This document shows, piece by piece, positions 1 to 8,048 of a DNA stretch of 64,000 nucleotides. The DNA comes from Bacillus sp. Y1 (GTDB lineage: Bacteria > Bacillota > Bacilli > Bacillales > Cytobacillaceae). The DNA is taken from contig NZ_CP030028.1 of NCBI RefSeq assembly GCF_003586445.1, positions 3,672,501-3,736,500 of the forward strand, read 5' to 3'. Below the pieces are notes generated by a model, which made no database searches, was not told the DNA's origin, and was given only the letters and a program-made list of their open reading frames with translations. Every line of letters begins with the position of its first letter. The first letter of the stretch is position 1. Made by a program: the position numbers and the translations under genes.

Positions 1-972
1 ATTCCCCACCTCTGTAAGCTCGGGACGCACCTCAGAGCATTTCTCATGAACCATCGGACAACGAGTACGAAACGTACAGCCTGACGGTGGATTTGATGGA
101 CTTGGTAAGTCACCTTTTAATATGATTTTTTCTTTTTTGTGTAGTATGTCTGTGGATGGAACTGCTGATAGAAGTGCTTGTGTGTATGGATGTAATGGAG
201 TTTCGTAGAGGTTCTTCTTCGGCGCTATTTCCGCAATGCGACCTAAGTACATTACTGCCACTCTGTCGCTAATGTGTTTTACAACGCTTAAGTCATGGGC
301 GATAAATAAATAAGTTAAGTTAAATTCGTCCTGTAAGTCGGCCATCAAGTTTAGTACCTGGGCTTGTATCGAAACGTCCAATGCAGAGACTGGCTCGTCA
401 CAAATAACAAATTTCGGATTCAAGGTTAGTGCTCTTGCAATACTTATACGCTGCCTTTGTCCACCAGAAAATTCATGTGGGTACTTAAATCGATCTTCTG
501 ATCGAAGACCAACCTTTTCTAAAAGACTGATCGTCTTCTCTTTTCGTTCTTCCTTAGTTAAGTTCGTTTGAACGATTAATGGTTCTTCAATTAATTCGGA
601 CACACTCATTTTGGGATTTAACGAGGCGAATGGATCTTGGAAAACAATTTGCATATCTCTCCGAATGGGTCGAAGCTTCCGGTATCTCATTTTTGTTATA
701 TCTTGGTCCTCAAAGACGATTTGTCCATCAGTCGGATCCATTAAGCGAAGCAAAACTCTACCAAGTGTTGATTTTCCAGAGCCTGACTCACCAACGATCC
801 CTAGTGTTTCTCCCCTTAATACACTAAGACTAACGTCGTCAACTGCTTTGACATGTCCAATTGTATGCTTAAGGATTCCACCCTTGATGGGAAAGTACTT
901 CTTAATATTTTTCGCCTGAAGTATGTAATCTTGATCTGTATGTATCCTTGTTACTGTTTCGATGACTGACAA
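1..972 (-). CDS. oppF: Oligopeptide ABC transporter ATP-binding protein OppF (3' end outside window)
   Basis: One of the two ATPases that power oligopeptide/dipeptide import; it acts on the cytoplasmic face of a binding-protein-dependent permease. Walker A (GESGSGKST) follows an N-terminal segment reading KNIKKYFPIKGGI, and a Q-loop (IVFQDPFASLNP) is visible. The frame is open to base 1 and ends in RPELTEVGN, so only a few C-terminal residues lie outside. I chose TTG at 972 because a GGGGGAG ribosome site lies 7 bases upstream; GTG at 978 is only 1 base from it. It starts 14 bases after oppD, so the two are cotranscribed. Permease and binding-protein genes are presumably beyond the edge. OppF versus DppF specificity cannot be decided here. 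Confidence 0.88.
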   Translation of the reverse strand, partial: MSVIETVTRIHTDQDYILQAKNIKKYFPIKGGILKHTIGHVKAVDDVSLSVLRGETLGIVGESGSGKSTLGRVLLRLMDPTDGQIVFEDQDITKMRYRKLRPIRRDMQIVFQDPFASLNPKMSVSELIEEPLIVQTNLTKEERKEKTISLLEKVGLRSEDRFKYPHEFSGGQRQRISIARALTLNPKFVICDEPVSALDVSIQAQVLNLMADLQDEFNLTYLFIAHDLSVVKHISDRVAVMYLGRIAEIAPKKNLYETPLHPYTQALLSAVPSTDILHKKEKIILKGDLPSPSNPPSGCTFRTRCPMVHEKCSEVRPELTEVGN

Positions 973-986
973 TTTCACACTCCCCC

Positions 987-1964
987 TTATTCATACAGGT
1001 AACATCGGACTCGATGACTTTCTTCTGCATCCGTTTCATACAGTGACGGGTTTTTATCCCGGCATTTGCTCATCACCTTTGGACAGCGATCTGAGAACCT
1101 GCAACCAACTGGAAAGCGATGCGCAGGAGGAACAGTGCCTTTAATCGCGCCAAGTCGATCAACTTCTTTCTCTAGACTTGGCAAACTGTCAAGCAATCCC
1201 ATAGTATACGGATGTTTTGGTGACAGAAATAGTTTTTCAATCGTTGTTTCTTCAACTATTTGGCCGCCATACATCACCATGATTCGGTCCGCATATTCAG
1301 CCACTACACCTAAATCATGCGTGATTAACAATACAGCCATGTTAAATTTCTTTTTCATTTCATCCATCAAGTCTAAAATTTGAGCTTGAATGGTAACATC
1401 AAGAGCAGTTGTCGGCTCATCAGCTATTAATAGCTTCGGATCACAAGAAATAGCGATAGCAATCATAGCACGCTGACGCATTCCACCCGAAAGTTGGTGT
1501 GGATATTCCTTCATCGTTTCCTCAGCACGCGGAAAACCAACGACCTTTAGGAGCTCAATTGCTCGTAATCTCGCTTCATTTTTGGTCATTTTTTTATGGC
1601 GAATTAAAGTCTCTATAATTTGATTTCCAATAGTAAAAACAGGATTTAAGGCGGTCATCGGTTCCTGAAAGATCATACCGATTTCCTTTCCACGAACATT
1701 CGTCATTTGCTTATCGTTAAGCCCGACCAGATCCTTACCACCGAAAAAAATTCGACCATCTTCAATTTTACCTGGCTTATTAATTAACTTCATAATGGAG
1801 AGGGAAGTAATACTCTTTCCACTCCCTGATTCCCCAACGAGAGCAACGGTTTCCCCAGGCCTGATATAAAAATCCACTCCATCAACGGCTTTTGCTACTG
1901 CTTTATTTTCTAAGTAAAAATAAGTTTTTAATCCACTAACCTCCAACAATTTCACATCTGACAT
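987..1964 (-). CDS. oppD: Oligopeptide ABC transporter ATP-binding protein OppD
   Basis: Partner ATPase to OppF in peptide import, 325 residues. Walker A GESGSGKS lies at about 44-51, the Q-loop EPMTALNP near 102, the ABC signature LSGG at about 159-162 and Walker B LLIADEP at about 179-185, followed by the H-loop (ITHDLGVVAEYADR). The C-terminal tail has the peptide-transporter signature PAHRFPVGCRF with clustered cysteines (CRFSDRCPKVMSKC). ATG at 1964 is preferred over an in-frame GTG two codons earlier, since GGAGGT ends 7-8 bases before it. It is the first gene of its operon, with a good SigA promoter just upstream. Substrate range (oligo- or dipeptide) is not visible. Confidence 0.92.
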   Translation of the reverse strand: MSDVKLLEVSGLKTYFYLENKAVAKAVDGVDFYIRPGETVALVGESGSGKSITSLSIMKLINKPGKIEDGRIFFGGKDLVGLNDKQMTNVRGKEIGMIFQEPMTALNPVFTIGNQIIETLIRHKKMTKNEARLRAIELLKVVGFPRAEETMKEYPHQLSGGMRQRAMIAIAISCDPKLLIADEPTTALDVTIQAQILDLMDEMKKKFNMAVLLITHDLGVVAEYADRIMVMYGGQIVEETTIEKLFLSPKHPYTMGLLDSLPSLEKEVDRLGAIKGTVPPAHRFPVGCRFSDRCPKVMSKCRDKNPSLYETDAEESHRVRCYLYE

Positions 1965-2024
1965 CAACACACCTCCCGATTACCTTAGAAAAAATAGACT
2001 GAGTATCCGTCCTTCTTGAAAGAA

Positions 2025-2053
2025 AGTATACTATTATGTATAAATTTTTTCAA
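2025..2053 (-). promoter_or_regulatory. SigA-type promoter of oppDF
   Basis: On the minus strand a TTGAAA -35 (2048-2053), a 17-base spacer and a TATACT -10 (2025-2030) stand about 60 bases before oppD. Each box matches five of six consensus bases. The 320-base interval from oppD to the tRNA (1965-2284) otherwise holds only two hairpins, listed separately, and AT-rich sequence; I see no gene in it. Confidence 0.6.
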
Positions 2054-2142
2054 TATATAGAATGTTAAAATTAGTTGCAATTGTTAGAAATATTGTGATA
2101 TTTTCTGACAAAAGATTCACTTCAGTACATCAATGCTTTACA

Positions 2143-2176
2143 TAAAAAAAGACATTTCCTTACAAAGGAACTGTCT
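2143..2176 (-). terminator. Rho-independent terminator upstream of oppD
   Basis: Minus-strand hairpin with arms AGACAgTTCCTT and AAGGAAaTGTCT around a 3-base loop, followed by seven T residues. It would end read-through from the tRNA before the oppD promoter. It is the second terminator in a row. Confidence 0.7.
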
Positions 2177-2218
2177 AATGAACAAAAATTATTGGCAATT
2201 AAAATTATATAGAAATAG

Positions 2219-2259
2219 AAAAAAACGCTATAGAAATGACATCGTCACTTTCTATAGCG
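2219..2259 (-). terminator. Terminator downstream of tRNA-Arg
   Basis: Perfect 11-base arms CGCTATAGAAA (2226-2236) and TTTCTATAGCG (2249-2259) with a 12-base loop, followed on the minus strand by a run of seven T. It lies 25 bases after the tRNA 3' end. Confidence 0.75.
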
Positions 2260-2284
2260 TAATATGTATTTATTGGTGTGTAAA

Positions 2285-2361
2285 TGGCGTCCCAGGAGAG
2301 ATTCGAACTCCCGACCGTACGCTTAGAAGGCGTATGCTCTATCCGGCTGAGCTACTGGGAC
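2285..2361 (-). tRNA. tRNA-Arg (anticodon UCU)
   Basis: A 77-base cloverleaf on the minus strand. The acceptor arms GTCCCAG and CTGGGAC pair fully, then discriminator G and a genome-encoded CCA. The D-arm reads GCTCAGCCGGATAGAGC and the T-arm has the usual GTTCGAATC loop. The anticodon stem TACGC/GCGTA encloses loop CTTCTAA, giving anticodon TCT, which reads AGA/AGG arginine codons. It is a single tRNA gene with its own terminator. Confidence 0.97.
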
Positions 2362-2423
2362 ATGTTTTCTTTAGGACATTTTTTATTATATTCGGCTTAT
2401 TATAAAAAGTCAACACTTTAAAT

Positions 2424-2471
2424 CAAAAATATTATTTCACTATTCAAAGGAGATTTCTCTCCTTCGAATAG
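2424..2471 (-). terminator. Terminator of rph-rdgB-ysnB
   Basis: Minus-strand inverted repeat CTATTCgAAGGAGA / TCTCCTTtGAATAG (2440-2471) followed by a loose T-rich stretch, 17 bases after the ysnB stop codon. Confidence 0.6.
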
Positions 2472-2487
2472 TATATGATGAAAGTGA

Positions 2488-3003
2488 TTATTTGTGAAGT
2501 TGAAAGCTTTGTCGAAGTTGTACTATTTCTCCTTGGTCAAAATCATACACATGAAAATCGACTTCTTGTTCTGTTAAGTTTAAAACCACATACGTCCTCT
2601 CATTGCGCCCTCTTGGAAGCCGCAAGCTGCCAGGATTTAAAAACAAACAATTACCGATCTTTTCAATTCCTAATAGATGAGAATGGCCAAAGCAAACGAT
2701 ATTAGCATCCACTTCTTCTGCTTTATATTTTAAATTCATTAAGGTAGATTTCACATTATATAAATGGCCATGTGTCACTAGAAATTTCGTTCCCTTAAAA
2801 TCAATAATCTCATCATGATGAAACAATGACTCGTAATCACAATTTCCCCTTACTACAACGAATTGGTCAATGGCCTCATCATTTTTTGAAAGCTCAGAAT
2901 CACCACAATGAATAAATTTTTCGACATCCTTATGCCGCTTCTTTAATTCATTCAATTCTTCCGTTAACCCGTGACTATCACTTACAATAAGCACCTTTGA
3001 CAT
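2488..3003 (-). CDS. ysnB: YfcE/YsnB-type metallophosphoesterase
   Basis: A 171-residue calcineurin-like phosphoesterase, cytoplasmic. The two-metal motifs are all present in order: SDSHG (8-12), GDSE (about 35), RGNCD (about 52), THGH (about 77) and GHSH (about 106). Relatives hydrolyse phosphodiesters such as bis-pNPP; the cellular substrate is unknown. It is the last gene of rph-rdgB-ysnB, starting 4 bases after the rdgB stop codon, an arrangement also known from B. subtilis. Its start is supported by GGGAGAG about 7 bases upstream. Confidence 0.9.
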   Translation of the reverse strand: MSKVLIVSDSHGLTEELNELKKRHKDVEKFIHCGDSELSKNDEAIDQFVVVRGNCDYESLFHHDEIIDFKGTKFLVTHGHLYNVKSTLMNLKYKAEEVDANIVCFGHSHLLGIEKIGNCLFLNPGSLRLPRGRNERTYVVLNLTEQEVDFHVYDFDQGEIVQLRQSFQLHK

Positions 3004-3007
3004 CGGA

Positions 3008-3610
3008 CTACTCTCCCTTAAACACTTCTGGTAGTAGCTTTGCTAAATTACTCAAGGCTACAGCACGATGGCTTATCTTACTTTTTTCCTCAGGTAAAAG
3101 CTCTGCCATCGCTCTATTTCTCTCTTTTACAAAAAATATAGGGTCATACCCAAAGCCATGAGTCCCTCGCTTCTCATCTAAAATCACACCCTCACAAGTA
3201 CCATGTACTGTGACCGTTTCTTGACCCGGGACAGCAAGTGCTAAGGCGCAATAAAAACGCGCCGTGCGCTTTGAGGGCTCAACTCCATTTAACTCGCTTA
3301 ACACTTTCGTCATATTGTCTTCATCGCTCTTTTGTTCCCCTGCATAACGAGCAGAGTAAACACCTGGTCTCCCGTCTAGTGCATCAATAACAAGTCCTGA
3401 ATCATCAGCAATAACAGCTCGATTCAATTGCTTTGAAACCGTTTCTGCCTTTATAATGGCATTTTCCTCAAAGGTCGTTCCGTTCTCTTCTATATCCTCA
3501 ATCTCCTCATAATCAAGGAGAGTTTTCACTTGAAACCCGAGAGGCTCAAACATCCTTACGAATTCTTTGGCCTTTCCACTATTCTTTGTTGCTATGATTA
3601 CTTCGTTCAT
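3008..3610 (-). CDS. rdgB: XTP/dITP diphosphatase (HAM1/RdgB family)
   Basis: Hydrolyses non-canonical purine nucleotides (dITP, XTP) to monophosphates, cleaning the nucleotide pool. The 200-residue length is normal. Family motifs seen: N-terminal [13 protein letters not shown], the catalytic acidic region [21 protein letters not shown] (about 67-87), and the C-terminal GFGYDPIF and [11 protein letters not shown]. The ATG overlaps the rph stop codon (ATGA), so translation is coupled; AAGGTG within the end of rph serves as ribosome site. Confidence 0.95.
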   Translation of the reverse strand: MNEVIIATKNSGKAKEFVRMFEPLGFQVKTLLDYEEIEDIEENGTTFEENAIIKAETVSKQLNRAVIADDSGLVIDALDGRPGVYSARYAGEQKSDEDNMTKVLSELNGVEPSKRTARFYCALALAVPGQETVTVHGTCEGVILDEKRGTHGFGYDPIFFVKERNRAMAELLPEEKSKISHRAVALSNLAKLLPEVFKGE

Positions 3611-4377
3611 TTCTTCGCACCTTTTTTAACCCTTGCTTCCTCAATTTTCTCAACAACCGCTTCACCTAACACGCTCTTTTGTGCTTCGAAAAGCTCCATA
3701 ATTCCACTTTGAGCAATTTTCAACAAATCCTGAAGTTCATTGTAAGAGAATGTTGATTCTTCACCCGTTCCTTGGAGCTCAACAAATTCACCATTCCCTG
3801 TCATTACCACATTCATATCAACTTGCGCCGCAGAGTCTTCGATATAGTTGAGATCAAGTACAATTTCCTTGTTTTCAAGTATTCCAACACTTGTAGCTGC
3901 GAGGAAATCAACCACTGGATACTTTGAAAGCTTTCTATCTTTATGCAATTTATTCAGAGCGTGGGCCATTGCAACAAACGCTCCTGTTATGGAAGCAGTC
4001 CTAGTACCACCGTCTGCTTGGATAACATCACAGTCGATCCATACTGTTCTTTCACCAATTGCTTCAAGATCAACGACTGCTCTTAGTGCTCTTCCAATCA
4101 GCCTCTGGATTTCCATTGTTCTTCCTGAAACCTTGCCTTTTGATGACTCACGTATATTTCTTGTTTGTGTTGCCCTTGGCAGCATGGAATACTCTGCCGT
4201 AATCCATCCTTTCCCTTCTCCTCTCATAAAAGGAGGGACGCGCTCCTCTATACTAGCCGTACATATTACCTTAGTATCACCAACAGTAATTAGTACGGAC
4301 CCTTCTGGATGGATAAGATATTCAGTATCAATATGTATAGGGCGTATCTCAGATGCCTGACGACCATCAGTCCTCAC
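3607..4377 (-). CDS. rph: Ribonuclease PH
   Basis: Phosphorolytic 3'-5' exoribonuclease that trims tRNA precursors; it works as a hexameric ring. The 256 residues open with [14 protein letters not shown], typical of the family, with the phosphate-binding [14 protein letters not shown] segment near 120-135 and the trimer-interface [11 protein letters not shown] near 65-75. The start is GTG (GGAGG seven bases upstream). It heads rph-rdgB-ysnB. A hairpin separates it from gerM, but I see no clear promoter in the short remaining space, so partial read-through from gerM is likely. Confidence 0.95.
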   Translation of the reverse strand: MRTDGRQASEIRPIHIDTEYLIHPEGSVLITVGDTKVICTASIEERVPPFMRGEGKGWITAEYSMLPRATQTRNIRESSKGKVSGRTMEIQRLIGRALRAVVDLEAIGERTVWIDCDVIQADGGTRTASITGAFVAMAHALNKLHKDRKLSKYPVVDFLAATSVGILENKEIVLDLNYIEDSAAQVDMNVVMTGNGEFVELQGTGEESTFSYNELQDLLKIAQSGIMELFEAQKSVLGEAVVEKIEEARVKKGAKK

Positions 4378-4428
4378 AATATTTCCTCCTTTGAAAGACT
4401 ACTTTTAAAATGATGAAATCCAAATAAA

Positions 4429-4453
4429 GAAGAGGCGGATAACCGGCCTCCTC
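4429..4453 (-). terminator. Terminator after gerM
   Basis: Minus-strand GC-rich hairpin: GAGGAGGCcGG and CCGCCTCTTC arms with one bulge and a TTAT loop, then TTTATTT. It is probably leaky, as rph follows within 60 bases. Confidence 0.5.
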
Positions 4454-4490
4454 AACTTGGTCACTATATAGTATATCAAAAAACAATTTA

Positions 4491-5561
4491 TTAAAAACTA
4501 CCTGTATTCACATTTTCTGGGCGCGTCACAGGCTCGGAAAGCTTTTCACCCTTATCATTTACCAGTTCAGCCTTTCCATTCACCGTTACAGCAACACTCT
4601 CAATTCCCTTTTGTTCTGTTAACGAAAGGACGAGTGAATTTAAAATATGATCAGAAACAATTTTCTCTTCTGAACTATTTAAAATAGACTCATTAAAGTT
4701 TAATGTTACCTTGCCGTCCTCTACAACCGGCTTATCTAAAAGCGAAACATCAGAAACAAACTCGCTTAACAAATTAGAAGAATAAGTTGGTCCTTTGGCA
4801 AGTTCTTCTACTACTGCTGTAATATTATCGCTATTGTCATTACTAATACGCTTTGTAACTGGTACATAGTAGTATGAACCCTCTTCACCACCTAAATAAT
4901 ACACAGTTAATGCTCTCGTGTTGGTAATATCGACAACTTCTGAAGTATCCATGTTGATCCCACTATCTCTTGTCAAACCACTCTTAGATAGAGCCAGACC
5001 ATTCACTGGCATCTCGGTTAATTCATGACCATTCATTTTAAGTTTCACTTTATCAATAGATTCGAATTGAGTTAACGTCCAGGTGATAGATTGAACGATT
5101 TTCATTTCGTCTTCTGGCTTATAATTCTTAAATTCTTTTGAGAAGTTAACTGTTGCTACTTTATCCTTTATATCCACAGATACTGCAGTGTCAGCTGGGA
5201 TAACAGCTGCAAACCCATTAGGTAGCATTTCTGTAACTGGACCATTCTGCACTAGGTACTCTACAGCCTGCTTGGCCACTGACTCTGTTTTCGGAAGATC
5301 GATTGTTTGCGGTACAACATAGCCATTTTTATCTACTAAATATAATTCGGTCATAACGCCTTTTTCTGCAACTTCTTCGCTATTCTTTTCTGAAGCTGCC
5401 GTTTCAACTACTTTTGCTGTTCCATTATCTTCTGTGTATGTGACTGTTTTTGGAGGATCGATTTGTTCCTTTTTTTCTCCTCCTAATAAACCACATCCAG
5501 ATAATAAAACGGACGAAACAATGACTGCTGATACAATTGTCGTACTTTTATGCTTTGACAT
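4491..5561 (-). CDS. gerM: Spore germination/sporulation lipoprotein GerM
   Basis: Sporulation lipoprotein needed in Bacillus for normal forespore engulfment and germination. Starting at ATG 5561 gives 356 residues; the upstream in-frame TTG lacks a ribosome site, whereas GGAGGG sits 7 bases before this ATG. A signal peptide (residues 1-22) ends in a lipobox LSGC with Cys23. Two tandem GerMN domains follow, about 60-195 and 205-335, each with the V.FN/LNF pattern (VATVNFSKEF, KVTLNFNES). A low-complexity KKEQIDPP linker follows the lipid anchor. It lies downstream of murI, separated by a strong terminator. Confidence 0.92.
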   Translation of the reverse strand: MSKHKSTTIVSAVIVSSVLLSGCGLLGGEKKEQIDPPKTVTYTEDNGTAKVVETAASEKNSEEVAEKGVMTELYLVDKNGYVVPQTIDLPKTESVAKQAVEYLVQNGPVTEMLPNGFAAVIPADTAVSVDIKDKVATVNFSKEFKNYKPEDEMKIVQSITWTLTQFESIDKVKLKMNGHELTEMPVNGLALSKSGLTRDSGINMDTSEVVDITNTRALTVYYLGGEEGSYYYVPVTKRISNDNSDNITAVVEELAKGPTYSSNLLSEFVSDVSLLDKPVVEDGKVTLNFNESILNSSEEKIVSDHILNSLVLSLTEQKGIESVAVTVNGKAELVNDKGEKLSEPVTRPENVNTGSF

Positions 5562-5631
5562 CCATAATCCCTCCAAGACAGTTTGTACTACATATATACG
5601 AGCCTTTTAAAAAAATAGACCGATTACTAGA

Positions 5632-5663
5632 AAAAAATAAAAAAAGCCTCCAAAATGGAGACT
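5632..5663 (-). terminator. Terminator after murI
   Basis: Minus-strand stem AGTCTCC / GGAGGCT around ATTTT, followed immediately by TTTTTTTATTTTTTT. It lies 4 bases past the murI stop codon. Confidence 0.8.
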
Positions 5664-5667
5664 TCCT

Positions 5668-6465
5668 TCAATATAGTTTAATGGTTTCCACAGACAATTC
5701 ACCTGCATGTAGCCAGCTAGTAGCGATTCGTTGAAAAATAGACTTTGATCCGGTCGTATAAAACTGATGCTGGGGCTCGTCCCTATTCGGCGTTAGCCAC
5801 CCATTATAAAAAAGAATGGTACTTACCTCACGTGCAGTTTCTTCACCAGAGCTAATTACAGACACAGTAGGGCCCATCGTTTTCTTTATGATCTTTTCAA
5901 GCAACGGATAGTGTGTGCAGCCTAAAATCAACGTATCGAGACCTTTATTTTTAATTGGCGCTAGCGTTTCGGCTACCACTTTTTTCACAATTGGTCCATC
6001 CACTTCTCCACTTTCAACAAGAGGAACAAACTTCGGACAAGCAAGACTAGTAACCTTAGATTTCTTATTAATGGATTTCAAAGCATTCTCATATGCATTA
6101 CTCTTTATTGTTCCGACAGTCCCAATGACCCCAATTTTGTGGTTTTTTGTTACCTTAATGGCCGTTCTAGCACCTGGATAAATAACACCTATAACAGGGA
6201 TGGAAAGTTCATTTTGAATTTCCTCTAAGGCAACGGCTGTCGCTGTGTTACATGCAATTACTAACATCTTAATTCCCTTATTTACTAAGAAATTCGTCAT
6301 TTGCCATGTGAATTTCTTTACCTCTTCACCGCTCCTCGGGCCGTACGGGCATCTTGCAGTGTCTCCTACATAGAGGATCTGCTCATATGGCAGTTGGCGC
6401 ATAATTTCCTTCGCAACAGTTAATCCGCCAACTCCAGAGTCAATAACTCCGATCGGTTGATTCAA
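5668..6465 (-). CDS. murI: Glutamate racemase
   Basis: Interconverts L- and D-glutamate to supply D-Glu for peptidoglycan; cytoplasmic. The 265 residues contain the two catalytic cysteines, Cys72 in ACNTATA and Cys183 in LGCTHYP, with N-terminal [12 protein letters not shown] and the substrate motif [11 protein letters not shown]. It starts at TTG (GAGG 8 bases upstream). It follows ysmB by 10 bases, the racE-ysmB arrangement known from B. subtilis, so this is the RacE-type enzyme. The C-terminus is a few residues shorter than I expect for RacE. Confidence 0.95.
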   Translation of the reverse strand: MNQPIGVIDSGVGGLTVAKEIMRQLPYEQILYVGDTARCPYGPRSGEEVKKFTWQMTNFLVNKGIKMLVIACNTATAVALEEIQNELSIPVIGVIYPGARTAIKVTKNHKIGVIGTVGTIKSNAYENALKSINKKSKVTSLACPKFVPLVESGEVDGPIVKKVVAETLAPIKNKGLDTLILGCTHYPLLEKIIKKTMGPTVSVISSGEETAREVSTILFYNGWLTPNRDEPQHQFYTTGSKSIFQRIATSWLHAGELSVETIKLY

Positions 6466-6475
6466 ACATCTCGCC

Positions 6476-6925
6476 TCATTCTTCTTTCATTTCTTGATGT
6501 AATTTCATTAAATTGTTTTTCAGGAGAATTACTTCTTCGCTAGAAAAGTTAACTAAAACCTCCTGTAAGTATACCTGTCTTTTCTTAATCACTTCGTCAA
6601 TAATTCGTTCCCCTTCTTCTAAAAGGTGAATGCGGACCACACGGCGATCATTTGGATCCTTCACACGCATTACCAGTTTGTTTTTTTCCATTCTGTCAAC
6701 AAGGTCTGTTGTCGTGCTACACGCAAGAAACATTTTATTTGAAAGTTCACCAATTGTCATATCGCCTTCTTCAAATAACCACTGAAGAGCAACAAACTGA
6801 GGTGGAGTAATAGTATAGTTACTTAAAATTTCTCTACCCTTTTGCTTGATAATACCAGCAATATAACGCAAATCTTTTTCGATATCAGCAAAAATCTCTA
6901 TCTCTTTTGTTTCTTCTACTTTCAT
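6476..6925 (-). CDS. ysmB: MarR-family transcriptional regulator YsmB
   Basis: A 149-residue winged-helix regulator; it probably binds DNA as a dimer. The HTH region runs about 45-85 ([25 protein letters not shown]) and the wing contains [16 protein letters not shown], the MarR signature. The ligand and targets are not known. It precedes murI in a two-gene operon. A TATAAT -10 with a poor -35 lies about 50 bases upstream. Confidence 0.88.
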   Translation of the reverse strand: MKVEETKEIEIFADIEKDLRYIAGIIKQKGREILSNYTITPPQFVALQWLFEEGDMTIGELSNKMFLACSTTTDLVDRMEKNKLVMRVKDPNDRRVVRIHLLEEGERIIDEVIKKRQVYLQEVLVNFSSEEVILLKNNLMKLHQEMKEE

Positions 6926-7072
6926 AAATACACAACCCCTATTTGAGAGTTCAGATCATGACTATATTATAATCACATCTAGCCTTTTAAACTATTTTCA
7001 CCTTTTTCTCACTAAAATTCAAGAAGGAAGTATAGAAATGTATTTTATGAATGTATTTGGATACAATTGTAA

Positions 7073-7097
7073 ACCGGCTTCCATTATGAAAGCCGGT
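7073..7097 (-). terminator. Terminator of gerE
   Basis: Perfect 8-base arms ACCGGCTT/AAGCCGGT with a 9-base loop, 7 bases beyond the gerE stop codon. The following T-tract is weak (TTTACAATT), so termination strength is uncertain. Confidence 0.55.
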
Positions 7098-7103
7098 CTA
7101 GAA

Positions 7104-7328
7104 TTATAGTTCTAGCTCTCCCATTCGAAGGAGCTCTACAACAGCTTGTGATCGCCCCTTAACACCAAGCTTTTGCATGGCATTCGAAATGTGGTTACGA
7201 ACCGTTTTTTCACTTATGAAAAGTTCTCCCGCGATCTCTTTTGTTGTTTTGTCTTGTACCAACAGTTCGAACACTTCTCTTTCACGTTTGGTGAGTAACG
7301 GCTTGTGAGTATATTCATTCTCCTTCAA
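7104..7328 (-). CDS. gerE: Late mother-cell sporulation regulator GerE
   Basis: A 74-residue stand-alone LuxR-type DNA-binding protein, the last regulator of the mother-cell line, controlling spore coat genes together with SigmaK. Its length equals that of B. subtilis GerE. The four-helix HTH spans about 10-70, with [22 protein letters not shown] and [20 protein letters not shown]. Monocistronic, with a SigmaK-like promoter upstream and a hairpin downstream. Confidence 0.96.
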   Translation of the reverse strand: MKENEYTHKPLLTKREREVFELLVQDKTTKEIAGELFISEKTVRNHISNAMQKLGVKGRSQAVVELLRMGELEL

Positions 7329-7392
7329 GTATTGTAACCCTCCTTGCCTTCGCCAGCTATGAACAGCGGGATGGGTATATATTTAGTCACCA

Positions 7393-7401
7393 TATCTTAT
7401 G
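7393..7401 (-). promoter_or_regulatory. Probable SigmaK -10 element of gerE
   Basis: The minus strand reads CATAAGATA, a full match to the SigmaK -10 pattern CATANNNTA, about 65 bases before gerE. An AC-containing -35 (ACAACC) lies about 14 bases further upstream. B. subtilis gerE is transcribed by SigmaK, so the site fits. The same 11 bases also read CATATCTTA on the plus strand, but no gene lies that way. Confidence 0.55.
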
Positions 7402-7464
7402 TGCATCAGGTGGTTGTAGTGACTATAATTCTTGAAAGAAAGCATTTTTATTTTTAAGAAAATA

Positions 7465-7929
7465 CTATGATAGAATTTTGTTTGATTGTCTAAATCGACC
7501 CCTCGTTTCTTCAGTCCAAGGAACACCCTTTCCGGTACGCTTACACATTTGCACCATCGTTCCTCTACCTACAAAACATACATCCCCGTTTTTCTTTTTC
7601 CCTAAGTAATGAAGGTCAATAGATGTGTTCCCAACTGATTCGATTTTCACAAAAATATCAAGAATATCGTCAAAAAAAACCTGATTAAGAAAATCACACT
7701 GAAGATCAGCAACAATCGGAATCGTTGTACTTTCTTTTTGCACCCAATCCTGCATAAGACCAATATGTTTAAAAAATTCGATTCGCGATTCTTCAAAATA
7801 TGCAAATGGAACCGTATTGTTCATATGTCCAAACATATCAGTCTCTGAAAAGCGAACTTTTATTTTGTTAGAGTAGGAGAAACCTTGTTCCCAAGTAGCA
7901 AAATCGTGGATATAGCTCACCTTTTTCAT
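7465..7929 (-). CDS. ysmA: YsmA, 4-hydroxybenzoyl-CoA-type (hotdog) thioesterase
   Basis: A single hotdog-fold domain of 154 residues, expected to hydrolyse an acyl-CoA thioester in the cytoplasm. The family motif RFSETDMFGHMNN (about 26-38) carries the catalytic Asp and the GH turn; KKNGDVCFVGRGTMVQM forms the late strands. The start at ATG 7929 follows AAGGAGG by 6-8 bases; the longer frame to 7968 would run through the operator. It has its own SigA promoter, and a near-perfect FadR-type operator covers the transcription start, suggesting a role in fatty acyl-CoA turnover. The substrate is unknown. Confidence 0.88.
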   Translation of the reverse strand: MKKVSYIHDFATWEQGFSYSNKIKVRFSETDMFGHMNNTVPFAYFEESRIEFFKHIGLMQDWVQKESTTIPIVADLQCDFLNQVFFDDILDIFVKIESVGNTSIDLHYLGKKKNGDVCFVGRGTMVQMCKRTGKGVPWTEETRGRFRQSNKILS

Positions 7930-7953
7930 AAAATCCTCCTTATATAACCAAAA

Positions 7954-7971
7954 TGAATGAATATTCATTCT
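7954..7971 (-). promoter_or_regulatory. FadR-type operator in front of ysmA
   Basis: A 16-base perfect palindrome, GAATGAAT/ATTCATTC (7955-7970), inside TGAATGAATATTCATTCT. It matches the B. subtilis FadR box (TGAATGAmTAnTmATTCA) at 17 of 18 positions. It begins 3 bases downstream of the ysmA -10, where repressor binding would block initiation. The fadR gene lies 11 kb away with a matching box. Confidence 0.75.
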
Positions 7972-7974
7972 TTA

Positions 7975-8003
7975 ATTATACAAGGGGCCCTCTCTTTTGA
8001 CAA
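7975..8003 (-). promoter_or_regulatory. SigA promoter of ysmA
   Basis: TTGTCA (7998-8003), a 17-base spacer, and a perfect TATAAT (7975-7980) on the minus strand, with the FadR-type palindrome just downstream. Confidence 0.75.
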
Positions 8004-8009
8004 ATGAAA

Positions 8010-8034
8010 AACCCCTTTGACATACAAAGGGGTT
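8010..8034 (-). terminator. Terminator of sdhCAB
   Basis: Arms AACCCCTTTG and AAAGGGGTT on the minus strand, then TTTTT, 15 bases after the sdhB stop codon. Confidence 0.8.
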
Positions 8035-8048
8035 AATAAAAACTTTTC

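Noticed and set aside
7391..7401. A plus-strand SigmaK-like -10 (CATATCTTA)
   Set aside because: It is the same near-palindromic stretch as the minus-strand gerE element, and no plus-strand gene follows.
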